Positions 40,021 through 47,804 of a DNA stretch of 64,000 bases are shown here, one piece after another; the stretch's first letter is position 1, and each line of letters starts with the position of its first letter. The stretch comes from Cupriavidus necator A5-1 (GTDB taxonomy: Bacteria; Pseudomonadota; Gammaproteobacteria; Burkholderiales; Burkholderiaceae): contig NZ_JQLI01000001.1 of the NCBI RefSeq assembly GCF_000744095.1, positions 4,154,001 through 4,218,000 of the forward strand, written 5' to 3'. Below the pieces are notes generated by a model. It was given only the letters and a program-made list of their open reading frames with translations. It ran no database searches and was not told the origin of the DNA. A program made the position numbers and the translations under genes.

Positions 40021-43000
40021 CTGGCCTTGCGCACCACGGCGTCGTTGGCGTCGGCCAGGCTGGGCGTGTCGGGCTTGGAAGGCGCCGGAGGTGGCGGCGC
40101 AGGTTCGGCCGCCGATGGCCGCGCCTCCGGCCCTTGCGCCAGCGGAGAACCGGGCACGGCTTCGCCAGGCGCGGCCATGGTCGGCTGACGCGGCATGCGC
40201 AGCCCCGGCGCGGCATCGCGGCAACGCAGCAGTGCGCGGTCGCCGCCCGGCGCCATCGCCGATACCTGCGGCGCGATCGCGCGCAGCACCCTGACCGCCA
40301 GCGCGCTGGTAAAGCTGTAGCGCGCCGCGTAAGGTTCCCTGACGGTGACCACCACGGTCCCGAAGAAGCGCTCGCCCAGCGTGAACACGAACGTCGCCGA
40401 GCGGGTCACCGAACGCGACGAGATCAGGCGCCCGCCCGGCCCGTACACCTGGAAGCGCTGGTCGCCGGTGCCGGTCTTGCCCGCCACCTCCAGCGTGGTG
40501 CCATTCTGGCCCGGCACCGTGAACGCACCGCGGATCGACTTGGCGGTACCGCGTTCCACCACATCCAGCATCGAGCGCCGCGCCAGTTCGGCCACTTCGG
40601 CAGGCAGCAACCGCTTGCCCGCACCCGGCTGCAGCACGAAGCGCGTGGCGTACGGCGTCCCGTCCGCAAAGGCCAGGCTGTGCACCGCGGCGCTCTGCGT
40701 GACCACGCCGCCGGCCAGCAGGATGCCGGCGAGCTCGGCCAGCGCAGCCGGGCGGTCGCCGGCGGCGCCGATGGCACTGGCATACGACGGCGTCAGCGAA
40801 TCGAACGGATAGCCCAGCCGCTGCCAGCGCCGCGCGATATGGGTGAAGGCGTCCTGCTCGAGCAGTGTGCGGATGCGGTTGTCCTGGCCGGCCTTGCTGC
40901 GCGTCTTGAACAGCCACTTGTAGACTTCCTGGCGCTCGGCGGTGCTGGCGCGCAGGATTTCCGCGAGCGTAGCGTCGGGGTGCTGGTCCAGGTACTCTAC
41001 CATCCACAGTTCCAACGGGTGCACGCGTGACAGGTAGCCGCGGTCGTTCAGGTTGAACTTGTCCTTGCCGTACTTGCGGTACAGCGCCGGCAGGTCTTCC
41101 TTGGCCAGTTGCTTGTCGCCCAGGCGCGCGCGCATGATGTGGATATAGCTGGCCTCGTCCAAGTACGGCCGTGCGCTCAGCAGCGTCACCGTCATACGCA
41201 CCGCGTTCAGGTGCGGAATGGTCATGCGCACCCGGCCCAGCAGCGTGTCCAGGCGCTGCGCCGAATCCTTGCCACGGTAGCGCTGGTAGAAGCTGGTCAT
41301 GTAGGCGCTGCCTTCCTGGTCGGCAAAGCGCTCCAGGTATTCGCGCCGGCCGGGGGCGTAGCGGTCCTCGAACAGGTCGCCCATGTCCGGCTTGGCATGG
41401 AACATCTCGTAGCGCACGATGTCGCGCATCATGCGGATGAACACCAGGTTGACCGAGTGCTGGAAGCCGACGCGCACGGTCATGATGCGCTCGCCTTCCC
41501 AGCGCTCGAAGTTGGTGAAGCTCTGCAGGCCGCCGCCGGTGTAGAAGCCTTCACCGGCGCTGCCGGAATACTTGCGCTCCATGGCGGCCTCGAGCATCGC
41601 CATCAGCTCGCGCTCGGCGGGCTTTTGCGCCTTGGACAGGTAGTCCACCGCCCAGCGGCTGAGCGCGTCCTGGCGCGCCAGGTGCACGGCGGCCAGCTCG
41701 GCGCGGCTCATGCCGCCATAGCGGGAGTGCAGCTCGCTGATGATTTCCAGGTAGGTCACCAGCGTGCGCAGCTTGGCGGTCGAACCCAGGTTCAGGCGCG
41801 CGCCGCTGTTGATGTCGAAGGGCTGGTCGATATTGTCGGCCTGCACCCGCAACACGCTGGCGTTGCCCACGCGCTCGAACAGCGTGAAGCTCGTCGTCAG
41901 CTTCGACGGGTCGTCGTTGTCGCGCAGCAGGTTGTGGCCATACAGGCCCATGGCGCGCGCATCGGCCTTGTTGTTCACGCGCTGCAGCGTCTCGGTGACG
42001 ATGCGCTGCGCCTCGCGGTTGATCGTGCTGTCCACGGTCAGGTCGAGCCGGTCCATGTCGTAGCGGCTCCCCACGCCGGTCAGCCGGGTGATATCCGCGC
42101 GCACGCGGTTGACGGCCTTGCGCGTGACGAAGGGTTCGCCCGGCAGCGCCTGGGGCGGCGCGGCCTTGGCCAGCGGTTGCGCCAGTGCCGCGTCACGCAG
42201 CTCGGCGGTAATGACGTTGTTGGCCGCCAGCAGACGCAGGTAGCTGCCGGTTAGCGCATCGAGGTTGGTATCGTCGCGGCGCAGATGGTAGGACGGGCGG
42301 CGCTGCGAGATGATCAGCGACAGCGCGCGCTTGAAGGCCTGCGCCTGGCGCGGCTCGGGCGCGCGCTGGTCCATCTCTTTCAGCAGCCGGTTGATCTGGC
42401 TGAAGTCCTCGCCGTACCAGACCCACAGCGCGTCGCCGATGCCGTTGATCTCGCCGAAGCCTTCGCGCGCCGACAGCGGCACGGTGTTCAGGTAGTCGAC
42501 CACGATGCGCTCGCGCGCGCGCTGCGTGTCGGGCCCATCCAGGTAGGCGCGCAATGACGCCGACGCCATCTGGCGAAATTTTTCGGGGATCGACGCGGTG
42601 CGGCCTTCGGGCGAATGCCGGTATTTCTCGATCTGCGTGGCCAGCGTGCTGCCGCCGGGCGCGTCATGCGACTTGTCGGCCAGCCGGATCACCTGGTCGA
42701 GCACCGCGCGCGAGAGCCGGCGAAAGTCCAGCGCCGGGTTCATATTGGGATATTCCGGGTTGAGCAGGCCCTGGTTCTCGACGTACAGCAGCGAACTCAC
42801 CAGCAGCGGCGGGATCGCGTTGAAATCCGCATACTGCCGCTGCGGATAGCGCTCGAACGCCAGCGTCAGTCCGTTGCAGTCGCGCAGCAAAAGGCCCGCC
42901 TGGTTCTTCTCGCGGTAGGGCGCGAACAGCCCCTGGTCCATCAGCCGCACCATGTCTGGCGACATGCGCGCCTGTTCGGCCGGCACGTAGCCGCGCTGCT

Positions 43001-43331
43001 CCAGCCGCTGCGCGAAACGCGGCAACAGGCCGTAGCCCATGCGCGCGTCATAGGGTCCGGAATGCGGAAAACGGATGCTGTCGCTGGCGCCCGGCTGGAT
43101 CTCGAACGTCAGCTTTTGGCCGAGGCTGCCGATCAGCCGCGCCTGCCAGTGCGAATTACGCACTTCGCTTGCGACAAAGCTATACACAACATAGGCGCCT
43201 CCCGTTAGGGCGACCGCCAAGCCAGCGAAGATCCAGCCACGACGCGACACGTTTGGGCTTCCCTGTTGGGCCGGTGCAGCGCGAAGAGGTGTCTTCGCAC
43301 CGGCTCGAAGCGCGATTTTCTCGCGACGCAC
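39993..43331 (-). CDS. Very large bifunctional penicillin-binding protein (GT51 plus transpeptidase), atypical
   Basis: The protein polymerises and cross-links peptidoglycan from the periplasmic face. At 1112 residues it is much longer than ordinary class A PBPs (about 750-850). A membrane helix (WIFAGLAVALTGGAYVVYSFV) lies near residue 35. The glycosyltransferase part contains VENQGLL and GGSTLATQIEKY, diverging from the usual EDxxF and GGSTITQQ motifs. The transpeptidase part has LGSTAKLRT (SxxK), HSVNLVF (SxN) and AGKTGTGDQ (KTG). A Pro/Ala-rich tail ends it. I keep the GTG at 43331; a GTG at 43250 with GGGAAG upstream is a good alternative. Specialised cell-wall synthesis seems likely. 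Confidence 0.85.
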   Translation of the reverse strand: MRREKIALRAGAKTPLRAAPAQQGSPNVSRRGWIFAGLAVALTGGAYVVYSFVASEVRNSHWQARLIGSLGQKLTFEIQPGASDSIRFPHSGPYDARMGYGLLPRFAQRLEQRGYVPAEQARMSPDMVRLMDQGLFAPYREKNQAGLLLRDCNGLTLAFERYPQRQYADFNAIPPLLVSSLLYVENQGLLNPEYPNMNPALDFRRLSRAVLDQVIRLADKSHDAPGGSTLATQIEKYRHSPEGRTASIPEKFRQMASASLRAYLDGPDTQRARERIVVDYLNTVPLSAREGFGEINGIGDALWVWYGEDFSQINRLLKEMDQRAPEPRQAQAFKRALSLIISQRRPSYHLRRDDTNLDALTGSYLRLLAANNVITAELRDAALAQPLAKAAPPQALPGEPFVTRKAVNRVRADITRLTGVGSRYDMDRLDLTVDSTINREAQRIVTETLQRVNNKADARAMGLYGHNLLRDNDDPSKLTTSFTLFERVGNASVLRVQADNIDQPFDINSGARLNLGSTAKLRTLVTYLEIISELHSRYGGMSRAELAAVHLARQDALSRWAVDYLSKAQKPAERELMAMLEAAMERKYSGSAGEGFYTGGGLQSFTNFERWEGERIMTVRVGFQHSVNLVFIRMMRDIVRYEMFHAKPDMGDLFEDRYAPGRREYLERFADQEGSAYMTSFYQRYRGKDSAQRLDTLLGRVRMTIPHLNAVRMTVTLLSARPYLDEASYIHIMRARLGDKQLAKEDLPALYRKYGKDKFNLNDRGYLSRVHPLELWMVEYLDQHPDATLAEILRASTAERQEVYKWLFKTRSKAGQDNRIRTLLEQDAFTHIARRWQRLGYPFDSLTPSYASAIGAAGDRPAALAELAGILLAGGVVTQSAAVHSLAFADGTPYATRFVLQPGAGKRLLPAEVAELARRSMLDVVERGTAKSIRGAFTVPGQNGTTLEVAGKTGTGDQRFQVYGPGGRLISSRSVTRSATFVFTLGERFFGTVVVTVREPYAARYSFTSALAVRVLRAIAPQVSAMAPGGDRALLRCRDAAPGLRMPRQPTMAAPGEAVPGSPLAQGPEARPSAAEPAPPPPAPSKPDTPSLADANDAVVRKASQPLRRTMP

Positions 43332-43491
43332 GCACCGCGCGCGCCGCCTGTATTGATATTAGTAGGAGTAAAGCCAGCATGCAGCAACCGCGCGCAAGGT
43401 CATCGCGCCGTTGCGAACATGCCGCAACCGAGGCAGCGCTTGCGCCACATCCCAGCCCCCATGCAGCGCTGCCACCTTGCGCGATCGGGGA

Positions 43492-44529
43492 CTATCTGGC
43501 GATCTGCGCGCGTGCCACCGGGCGCCCGCCGAACGGGTAGCCCGGGTCATTGTAGCCGTGGGTCGAGGCATGTCCCGGCGACACCAGCGCGTCGACCATC
43601 GCCTCTTCCTCGGGCGTGATGGCAACGTTCAGCGCGCCGAAATAATCCTCGAACTGCGCCAGCGTGCGCGGCCCCGCGATCACCGACGAAATGATCGGGT
43701 TGGCCAGCACCCATGCGGTGGCGAACTGCCCCGGCGTGAGCCCGCGGCCGTCGGCATGGGTCTTGAGTTGCTGCGCGATCACCAGCGATTCCTCGCGGAA
43801 CTCGGTCTCCATCATGCGGCGGTCGGCGCGCCCCGCGCGCGTGCCCTGTCCCGGTGTCTGGCCGGGCGCGTACTTGCCGGTCAGCACGCCGCGCGCCACC
43901 GGGCTGTAGGGCACCACGCCCAGCCCGTAGTATTCGCACGCGGGCAGGATCTCCACCTCCGGCATCCGGTTCAGCAGGTTGTAGTACGGCTGGCATGCCA
44001 CCGGCCGCGGCACGCCCAGCTCGCCGCACAGCCGTGCGATTTCCGCGATGCGCCAGCCGCGGAAGTTCGACACCGCCCAGTAGCGGATCTTGCCGCTGCG
44101 CACCAGGTCGCCCATCGCGCGCACCGCCTCTTCCAGGTTCTCGCCGGGGTAGTCGCGGTGCAGGTAGAGGATGTCGATATAGTCGGTCGCCAGCCGGTGC
44201 AGGCTGTCCTCCACCGCGCGCGCGATCCACACCCGCGAATAGTGCGAGTGGTTGGGCGCGGACTGCATCGGGTTGCCCAGCTTGGTCGCCAGCACCCAGT
44301 CGTGGCGGTTGGCGGTCAGCAGCCGCCCGACCATCTGCTCCGACGCGCCCTTGCTGTACACGTCGGCGGTATCGATGAAGTTCACGCCGTGGTCGCGCGC
44401 GCTGGCGACGATGCGGGCGGCCTCGGCCTCGTCGGTCTGGTCGGCAAACATCATGGTGCCCAGGCACAGCGGCGAAACGCGCAGGTTGCTGGCGCCGAGG
44501 CGGCGGTAGGGCATGGTGGTATCTGGCAT
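43492..44529 (-). CDS. Aldo/keto reductase
   Basis: The ATG at 44529 gives 345 residues of a TIM-barrel NADPH oxidoreductase. The catalytic tetrad Asp and Tyr are in FIDTADVYSKG, Lys in VLATKLGNP and His in ILYLHRDYPG. The C-terminal nucleotide-binding stretch is ISSVIAGPRTLAQFEDYFGAL. It is like the YajO/Tas and potassium-channel beta-subunit-like group, which reduces aldehydes and ketones. It is a single gene; the substrate is unknown. It is divergent from the aryl polyene operon across about 600 bp and probably not part of it. Confidence 0.9.
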   Translation of the reverse strand: MPDTTMPYRRLGASNLRVSPLCLGTMMFADQTDEAEAARIVASARDHGVNFIDTADVYSKGASEQMVGRLLTANRHDWVLATKLGNPMQSAPNHSHYSRVWIARAVEDSLHRLATDYIDILYLHRDYPGENLEEAVRAMGDLVRSGKIRYWAVSNFRGWRIAEIARLCGELGVPRPVACQPYYNLLNRMPEVEILPACEYYGLGVVPYSPVARGVLTGKYAPGQTPGQGTRAGRADRRMMETEFREESLVIAQQLKTHADGRGLTPGQFATAWVLANPIISSVIAGPRTLAQFEDYFGALNVAITPEEEAMVDALVSPGHASTHGYNDPGYPFGGRPVARAQIAR

Positions 44530-45038
44530 GGCGGTTCCTTCGGTGGGCGCGGCAAGGCGCGCCGGACTATGACAAAGCGATGAAAAACCGTGGCGGGGTC
44601 GGCTGTGACCACGATCCGACATTTTGCCGGGACTTGGCCAGGCGTGCCGGCGCCGGCGCCGAACAGCGGGGCAAAATCACCGGTACTCGGGGTTTTATTA
44701 CCGGCCATTCGGCGAAAGAATCCACAGAACTGGCAGGATTATGTTGCTCTCAGGGCAATTGCCAGCCCGCATGCGCGCTTCGCGCCGGTGTCAATCAGAC
44801 AATGTAGCCAATTTGCTCGGAATATTCCGATTACGCCAGGCGGGACGCCCCTCGATAGTAGGGTGAAGCCAATGCTGGCAAGGCCGTGCGGGTTGCAGGC
44901 CTTGAGATAAATCTCCGCTGTCCGATAAGCATTTTCGCCACAGCAGCGATATTTTTGACATTCGGCCGGGGTCGATTTGAGTAAAATGACGCCCGCCAAA
45001 ATCCCACCCCTCCGCCGTCCATTTTTCCCGCCAGCATC
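44530..45038. other. Long upstream region of the aryl polyene operon
   Basis: This region of about 500 bp is more AT-rich than its surroundings (44740-44990) and contains no convincing gene. It must hold the promoter for the 18-kb operon that starts at 45131, and the aldo/keto reductase promoter on the other strand. Frames on the minus strand here (44739-45152) overlap the operon start and lack family similarity. Confidence 0.6.
44955..44987 (+). promoter_or_regulatory. Candidate promoter of the aryl polyene operon
   Basis: A consensus -35 box TTGACA (44955-44960) is followed by GAGTAAAAT (44979-44987). TAAAAT as -10 box would give a 21-base spacer, longer than ideal, while TGAGTA would give 17. 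It is the best sigma-70-like match ahead of the operon. Confidence 0.4.
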
Positions 45039-45134
45039 ATGAATCGCCATGCCCTCCCTTTCGCTTCCGGCAGCCAGTGCGGCGCGCCGTTGGCCCGCGG
45101 GTGTCCGGCGTGCGCGGAAGGCGGGTGGGCATGA
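45039..45134 (+). CDS. Possible 31-residue leader peptide overlapping the first aryl polyene gene
   Basis: A short open frame begins MNRHALPFASGS and ends with CPACAEGGWA. It has three Cys (positions 14, 22 and 25). Its stop codon overlaps the next ATG as ATGA, the same coupling seen between many genes of this operon. The ribosome site is weak (CCCGCCAGCATC). It could be a translated leader that couples to the first gene, or an accident of composition. No homologue is known to me. Confidence 0.3.
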   Translation: MNRHALPFASGSQCGAPLARGCPACAEGGWA

Positions 45135-45907
45135 GCGGCAGCAACGGCGCAACGGCGCAAGGCGTGGCGGTGACCTTCGGCATCCGGGCCTGGTCGGCCT
45201 GGGCGGGCGGCCTGCACGCCGCCGACGACTGGCGCGCGTGGAGCGCCGCCCCGCACCTGCCAGCGCCGCCGTCGCAGCCCCCGGCCCTGCCGGAGATCGC
45301 GGCGATGCTGCGCCGGCGCCTGCCCGTGCTGGGGCGCGTGGCGCTGGCAGCGGCCTATGGCTGCGCGCCGGGCGATAGCGCGGCCGCAGTGCCGGCGGTG
45401 TTTGCCTCGCGCCACGGCGATACCGGGCGGCTGGTGACGATGCTCAGCGAACTGGCGGCCGGCGAACCACTGTCGCCGGCCGCGTTCGGGCTGTCGGTGC
45501 ACAACGCCATCGGCGCGCTGCGCTCGATCGACCTGGCCGATACCGGCAACCTGCTGGCCGTGTCCGCCGGGCGCGATACCGTGGAGACGGCGCTGCTCGA
45601 AGCCTGCAGCCTGCTCGCGGACGGCGCGCCCGAAGTGATGCTGGTCCACTATGACGAACCCGTGGCCGCGCCCTACGCCGCATTCGCGGACGAACCTGCC
45701 TGCCTGTACGGCTGGTGCTGGCGCCTCGGCGCGCCGCGCGCGGGCGAACCCTGCTACACGCTGACGCTCGCGGATGCACCCGCGGCGGCAGTGCCGGCGC
45801 CGCAACTGCCGCACGGGTTGGACGTACTGCGCTTCATGCTGGCCGGCGACGCGCAGTTGTGGCATCGGGGCGAGCATGCCGGCTGGCAGTGGCAGCGCCA
45901 TGGTTGA
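45131..45907 (+). CDS. apeC: Beta-ketoacyl synthase-like chain length factor of the aryl polyene pathway
   Basis: The 258-residue protein resembles only the N-terminal half of a ketosynthase (Ketoacyl-synt_2 type; GDTGRLVTMLSELAAGEPLSPAAFGLSVHNAIGA) and lacks the active-site Cys. In the E. coli aryl polyene system such a protein pairs with the main ketosynthase as a chain length factor. Here it opens the operon, as expected by gene order (symbols follow the E. coli ape order from memory). I start at the ATG 45131; upstream in-frame codons have no similarity. The following acyltransferase starts five bases after its stop. Confidence 0.82.
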   Translation: MSGSNGATAQGVAVTFGIRAWSAWAGGLHAADDWRAWSAAPHLPAPPSQPPALPEIAAMLRRRLPVLGRVALAAAYGCAPGDSAAAVPAVFASRHGDTGRLVTMLSELAAGEPLSPAAFGLSVHNAIGALRSIDLADTGNLLAVSAGRDTVETALLEACSLLADGAPEVMLVHYDEPVAAPYAAFADEPACLYGWCWRLGAPRAGEPCYTLTLADAPAAAVPAPQLPHGLDVLRFMLAGDAQLWHRGEHAGWQWQRHG

Positions 45908-45912
45908 GCGCG

Positions 45913-46689
45913 ATGGTTGAGAGAATGGAACGCGCCTGGCGCGTCTGCGCCACCGGGCTGTGCTTTTCCGGCTTCGGGCTGGGCGGGCTGGTGCTGCGAG
46001 TGCTGGTGTTCCCGGCGCTCGCGCTGGCGCCATGGAGCGCGGCGCGGCGCCAGCGCATCTGCAAGAACGTGATCCACCACGCGTTCCGGCTGTTCCTGTG
46101 GCTGATGTGCACGGTGGGCGTGATCCGCTATGAGGTGCGCAATGCGCAGCGCCTGCAGCGCGAAGGGCTGCTGATCGTGGCCAACCACCCGTCGCTGATC
46201 GACGTGGTGTTCCTGATCGCGCTGACGCGCCGTGCCGACTGCGTGGTCAAGGCGGGGCTGGCGCGCAACCCGTTCACGCGCGGGCCGGTGCTGGCCACCG
46301 GCTATGTGCAGAACGATTCGGGCGCGCAGATGGTGCAGGACTGCATTGCCTCGCTGCGCGCGGGCAACAACCTCGTGATCTTTCCGGAGGGCACGCGCAC
46401 CCCGGCCGACGGCAGCCTGCGGCTGCAGCGCGGCGCCGCCAATATCGCGGTGCGCGGCGGCTTTGCGCTGACGCCGGTGGTGATCCGCTGCGAGCCGCCC
46501 ACGCTGCGCAAGGGCGAGAAGTGGTACCGCGTGCCGGTACGCAGGCCGCGCTACGTCATCGACGTGCGCGAAGACATAGACACCCGGCAGCTGGCGAAAG
46601 CCGGCGCCGACGACGCCATGGCCGTACGCGAGGTCACGCTGGCGCTGACCGATTATTTTTCCAGGGAGATTTGCCGTGCAGGCGCTTGA
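45913..46689 (+). CDS. apeD: 1-acyl-glycerol-3-phosphate acyltransferase-type enzyme of the aryl polyene cluster
   Basis: The ATG at 45913 gives 258 residues. An N-terminal hydrophobic region (residues about 8-65) anchors it to the membrane. The PlsC-type acyltransferase motifs are VANHPSLIDVVF (HX4D) and IFPEGTRTP. In aryl polyene clusters such enzymes probably transfer the polyene acyl chain or a fatty acid onto the lipid anchor. Its end overlaps the first ACP gene by 14 bp. The acceptor is not known. Confidence 0.85.
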   Translation: MVERMERAWRVCATGLCFSGFGLGGLVLRVLVFPALALAPWSAARRQRICKNVIHHAFRLFLWLMCTVGVIRYEVRNAQRLQREGLLIVANHPSLIDVVFLIALTRRADCVVKAGLARNPFTRGPVLATGYVQNDSGAQMVQDCIASLRAGNNLVIFPEGTRTPADGSLRLQRGAANIAVRGGFALTPVVIRCEPPTLRKGEKWYRVPVRRPRYVIDVREDIDTRQLAKAGADDAMAVREVTLALTDYFSREICRAGA

Positions 46690-46948
46690 ACAAGAAATCA
46701 AAGAACTGATCGTCTCGTCGCTGTCGCTGGAGGAAGTGGCACCCGCAGACATCGACACCGATGCGCCGCTGTTCGTCGAAGGACTGGGCCTGGATTCGAT
46801 CGATGCGCTCGAACTCGGCCTGGCGCTGCAGAAGCGCTTTGGCGTCTCGATGAGCGGCGACAAGGAAGCGGTGCGCGCCCGTTTTGCCAGCGTTGCCACG
46901 CTGGCGGCGTTCGTCACCGCGCATCGCGCCGAACAGGCTTCGGCCTGA
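46676..46948 (+). CDS. apeE: Acyl carrier protein 1 of the aryl polyene pathway
   Basis: The 90-residue protein starts at a GTG inside the preceding gene. The phosphopantetheine Ser lies in GLGLDSIDALEL, the standard carrier-protein motif, and the rest folds as a four-helix ACP (LIVSSLSLEEVAPADIDTDAPLF). It carries the growing polyene or its aryl starter as a thioester. Two ACPs in tandem are characteristic of these clusters, and the phosphopantetheinyl transferase encoded later in the operon probably activates both. Confidence 0.9.
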   Translation: MQALEQEIKELIVSSLSLEEVAPADIDTDAPLFVEGLGLDSIDALELGLALQKRFGVSMSGDKEAVRARFASVATLAAFVTAHRAEQASA

Positions 46949-46986
46949 GTACGCCCCTGGTATCCGATTCTTTCAAGCTGGTAGGC

Positions 46987-47256
46987 ATGGCCATGACCCA
47001 CGACGAAATCTTTGCGCGCGTTTCGGCAGTCCTGCAGGACTCCTTTGAAATCGACGCCGACCGCATCCGGCCGGAAGCCCGGCTCTATGAAGACCTGGAC
47101 ATCGACAGCATCGACGCCGTCGACCTGCTGGTCAAGCTCAAGCCGATGCTGGACAAGCCGCTCAAGCCCGAGCAATTCAAATCCGTGCGCACCATCCAGG
47201 ACGTGGTGCAGGCGCTGGCGCTGCTGATCGACTCCGATTCCGCTGCGACGGCCTGA
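46987..47256 (+). CDS. apeF: Acyl carrier protein 2 of the aryl polyene pathway
   Basis: This 89-residue ACP has the attachment Ser in LDIDSIDAVDLL. The start could be the first ATG (46987) or the second (46993, MTHDEIFARV), a difference of two residues. It differs clearly in sequence from the first ACP, which suggests separate jobs, for example starter loading versus elongation. Its stop overlaps the next start (TGATG). Confidence 0.9.
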   Translation: MAMTHDEIFARVSAVLQDSFEIDADRIRPEARLYEDLDIDSIDAVDLLVKLKPMLDKPLKPEQFKSVRTIQDVVQALALLIDSDSAATA

Positions 47257-47804
47257 TGTCGTGGCGCAACTGGGCTCTGGGTGCGCTGACGCTGTGCTAC
47301 CCGGTGGCGGTCTATGTCGGGCTGCAATACTGGCCGCCGCGCATGGTGGCATTGCTGCTGGTCGCGCTGATGCTGCTGCGCCTGGCCGCGGTGCGGCACG
47401 CCGGCTGGCGCCCGCTGGCGCTGGTCGCGGGTGCGATCGCGCTGGCGGTGCTCGCCTCCGGCGAGGCGATGCCGCTCAAGCTCTACCCGGCGCTGGTCAA
47501 TGCGGTGCTGCTGGCCGTGTTCGGCTGGAGCCTGTGGCGCCCGCCCAGCGTGGTGGAGCGCCTGGCCCGGCTGCGCGAGCCTGACCTGCCGCAGACGGGC
47601 GTGGCCTACACGCGCAAGGTCACCGCGGCGTGGTGCCTGTTCTTCTGCTGGAACGGGGCGATCGCGCTGGCGACCGCGTGGTTTGCCAGCGATCGCGTGT
47701 GGGCGCTCTATAACGGCGTCATCGCCTATGTGCTGATCGGCACGATGTTCGCTGGCGAGTGGCTGGTGCGTCGGCAGGTCATGGCAGGGAGCCGTCATGA
47801 CTGA
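47256..47804 (+). CDS. apeG: Inner-membrane protein of the aryl polyene cluster (COG4648 type)
   Basis: The 182-residue protein has about five or six hydrophobic helices (LGALTLCYPVAVYVGLQYW, MVALLLVALMLLRLAAV, LALVAGAIALAVLAS, LVNAVLLAVFGWSLW, WCLFFCWNGAIALATAWF). YTRKVTAAWCLFFCWNG is a conserved segment of this family. Its role is unknown; membrane placement of pathway enzymes or intermediates is usually assumed. Its gene order, between the ACPs and the ligase, matches other aryl polyene clusters. Confidence 0.85.
   Translation: MSWRNWALGALTLCYPVAVYVGLQYWPPRMVALLLVALMLLRLAAVRHAGWRPLALVAGAIALAVLASGEAMPLKLYPALVNAVLLAVFGWSLWRPPSVVERLARLREPDLPQTGVAYTRKVTAAWCLFFCWNGAIALATAWFASDRVWALYNGVIAYVLIGTMFAGEWLVRRQVMAGSRHD

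Noticed and set aside
43380..43541. Short plus-strand frame with an AGGAG upstream, 53 residues
   Set aside because: Spacing from AGGAG to ATG is too long (about 12 bp), composition is random-like, and it overlaps the aldo/keto reductase gene on the other strand.
44739..45152. Minus-strand frame across the aryl polyene promoter region
   Set aside because: It covers the likely promoter and the first operon codons, has no ribosome site and no family similarity.
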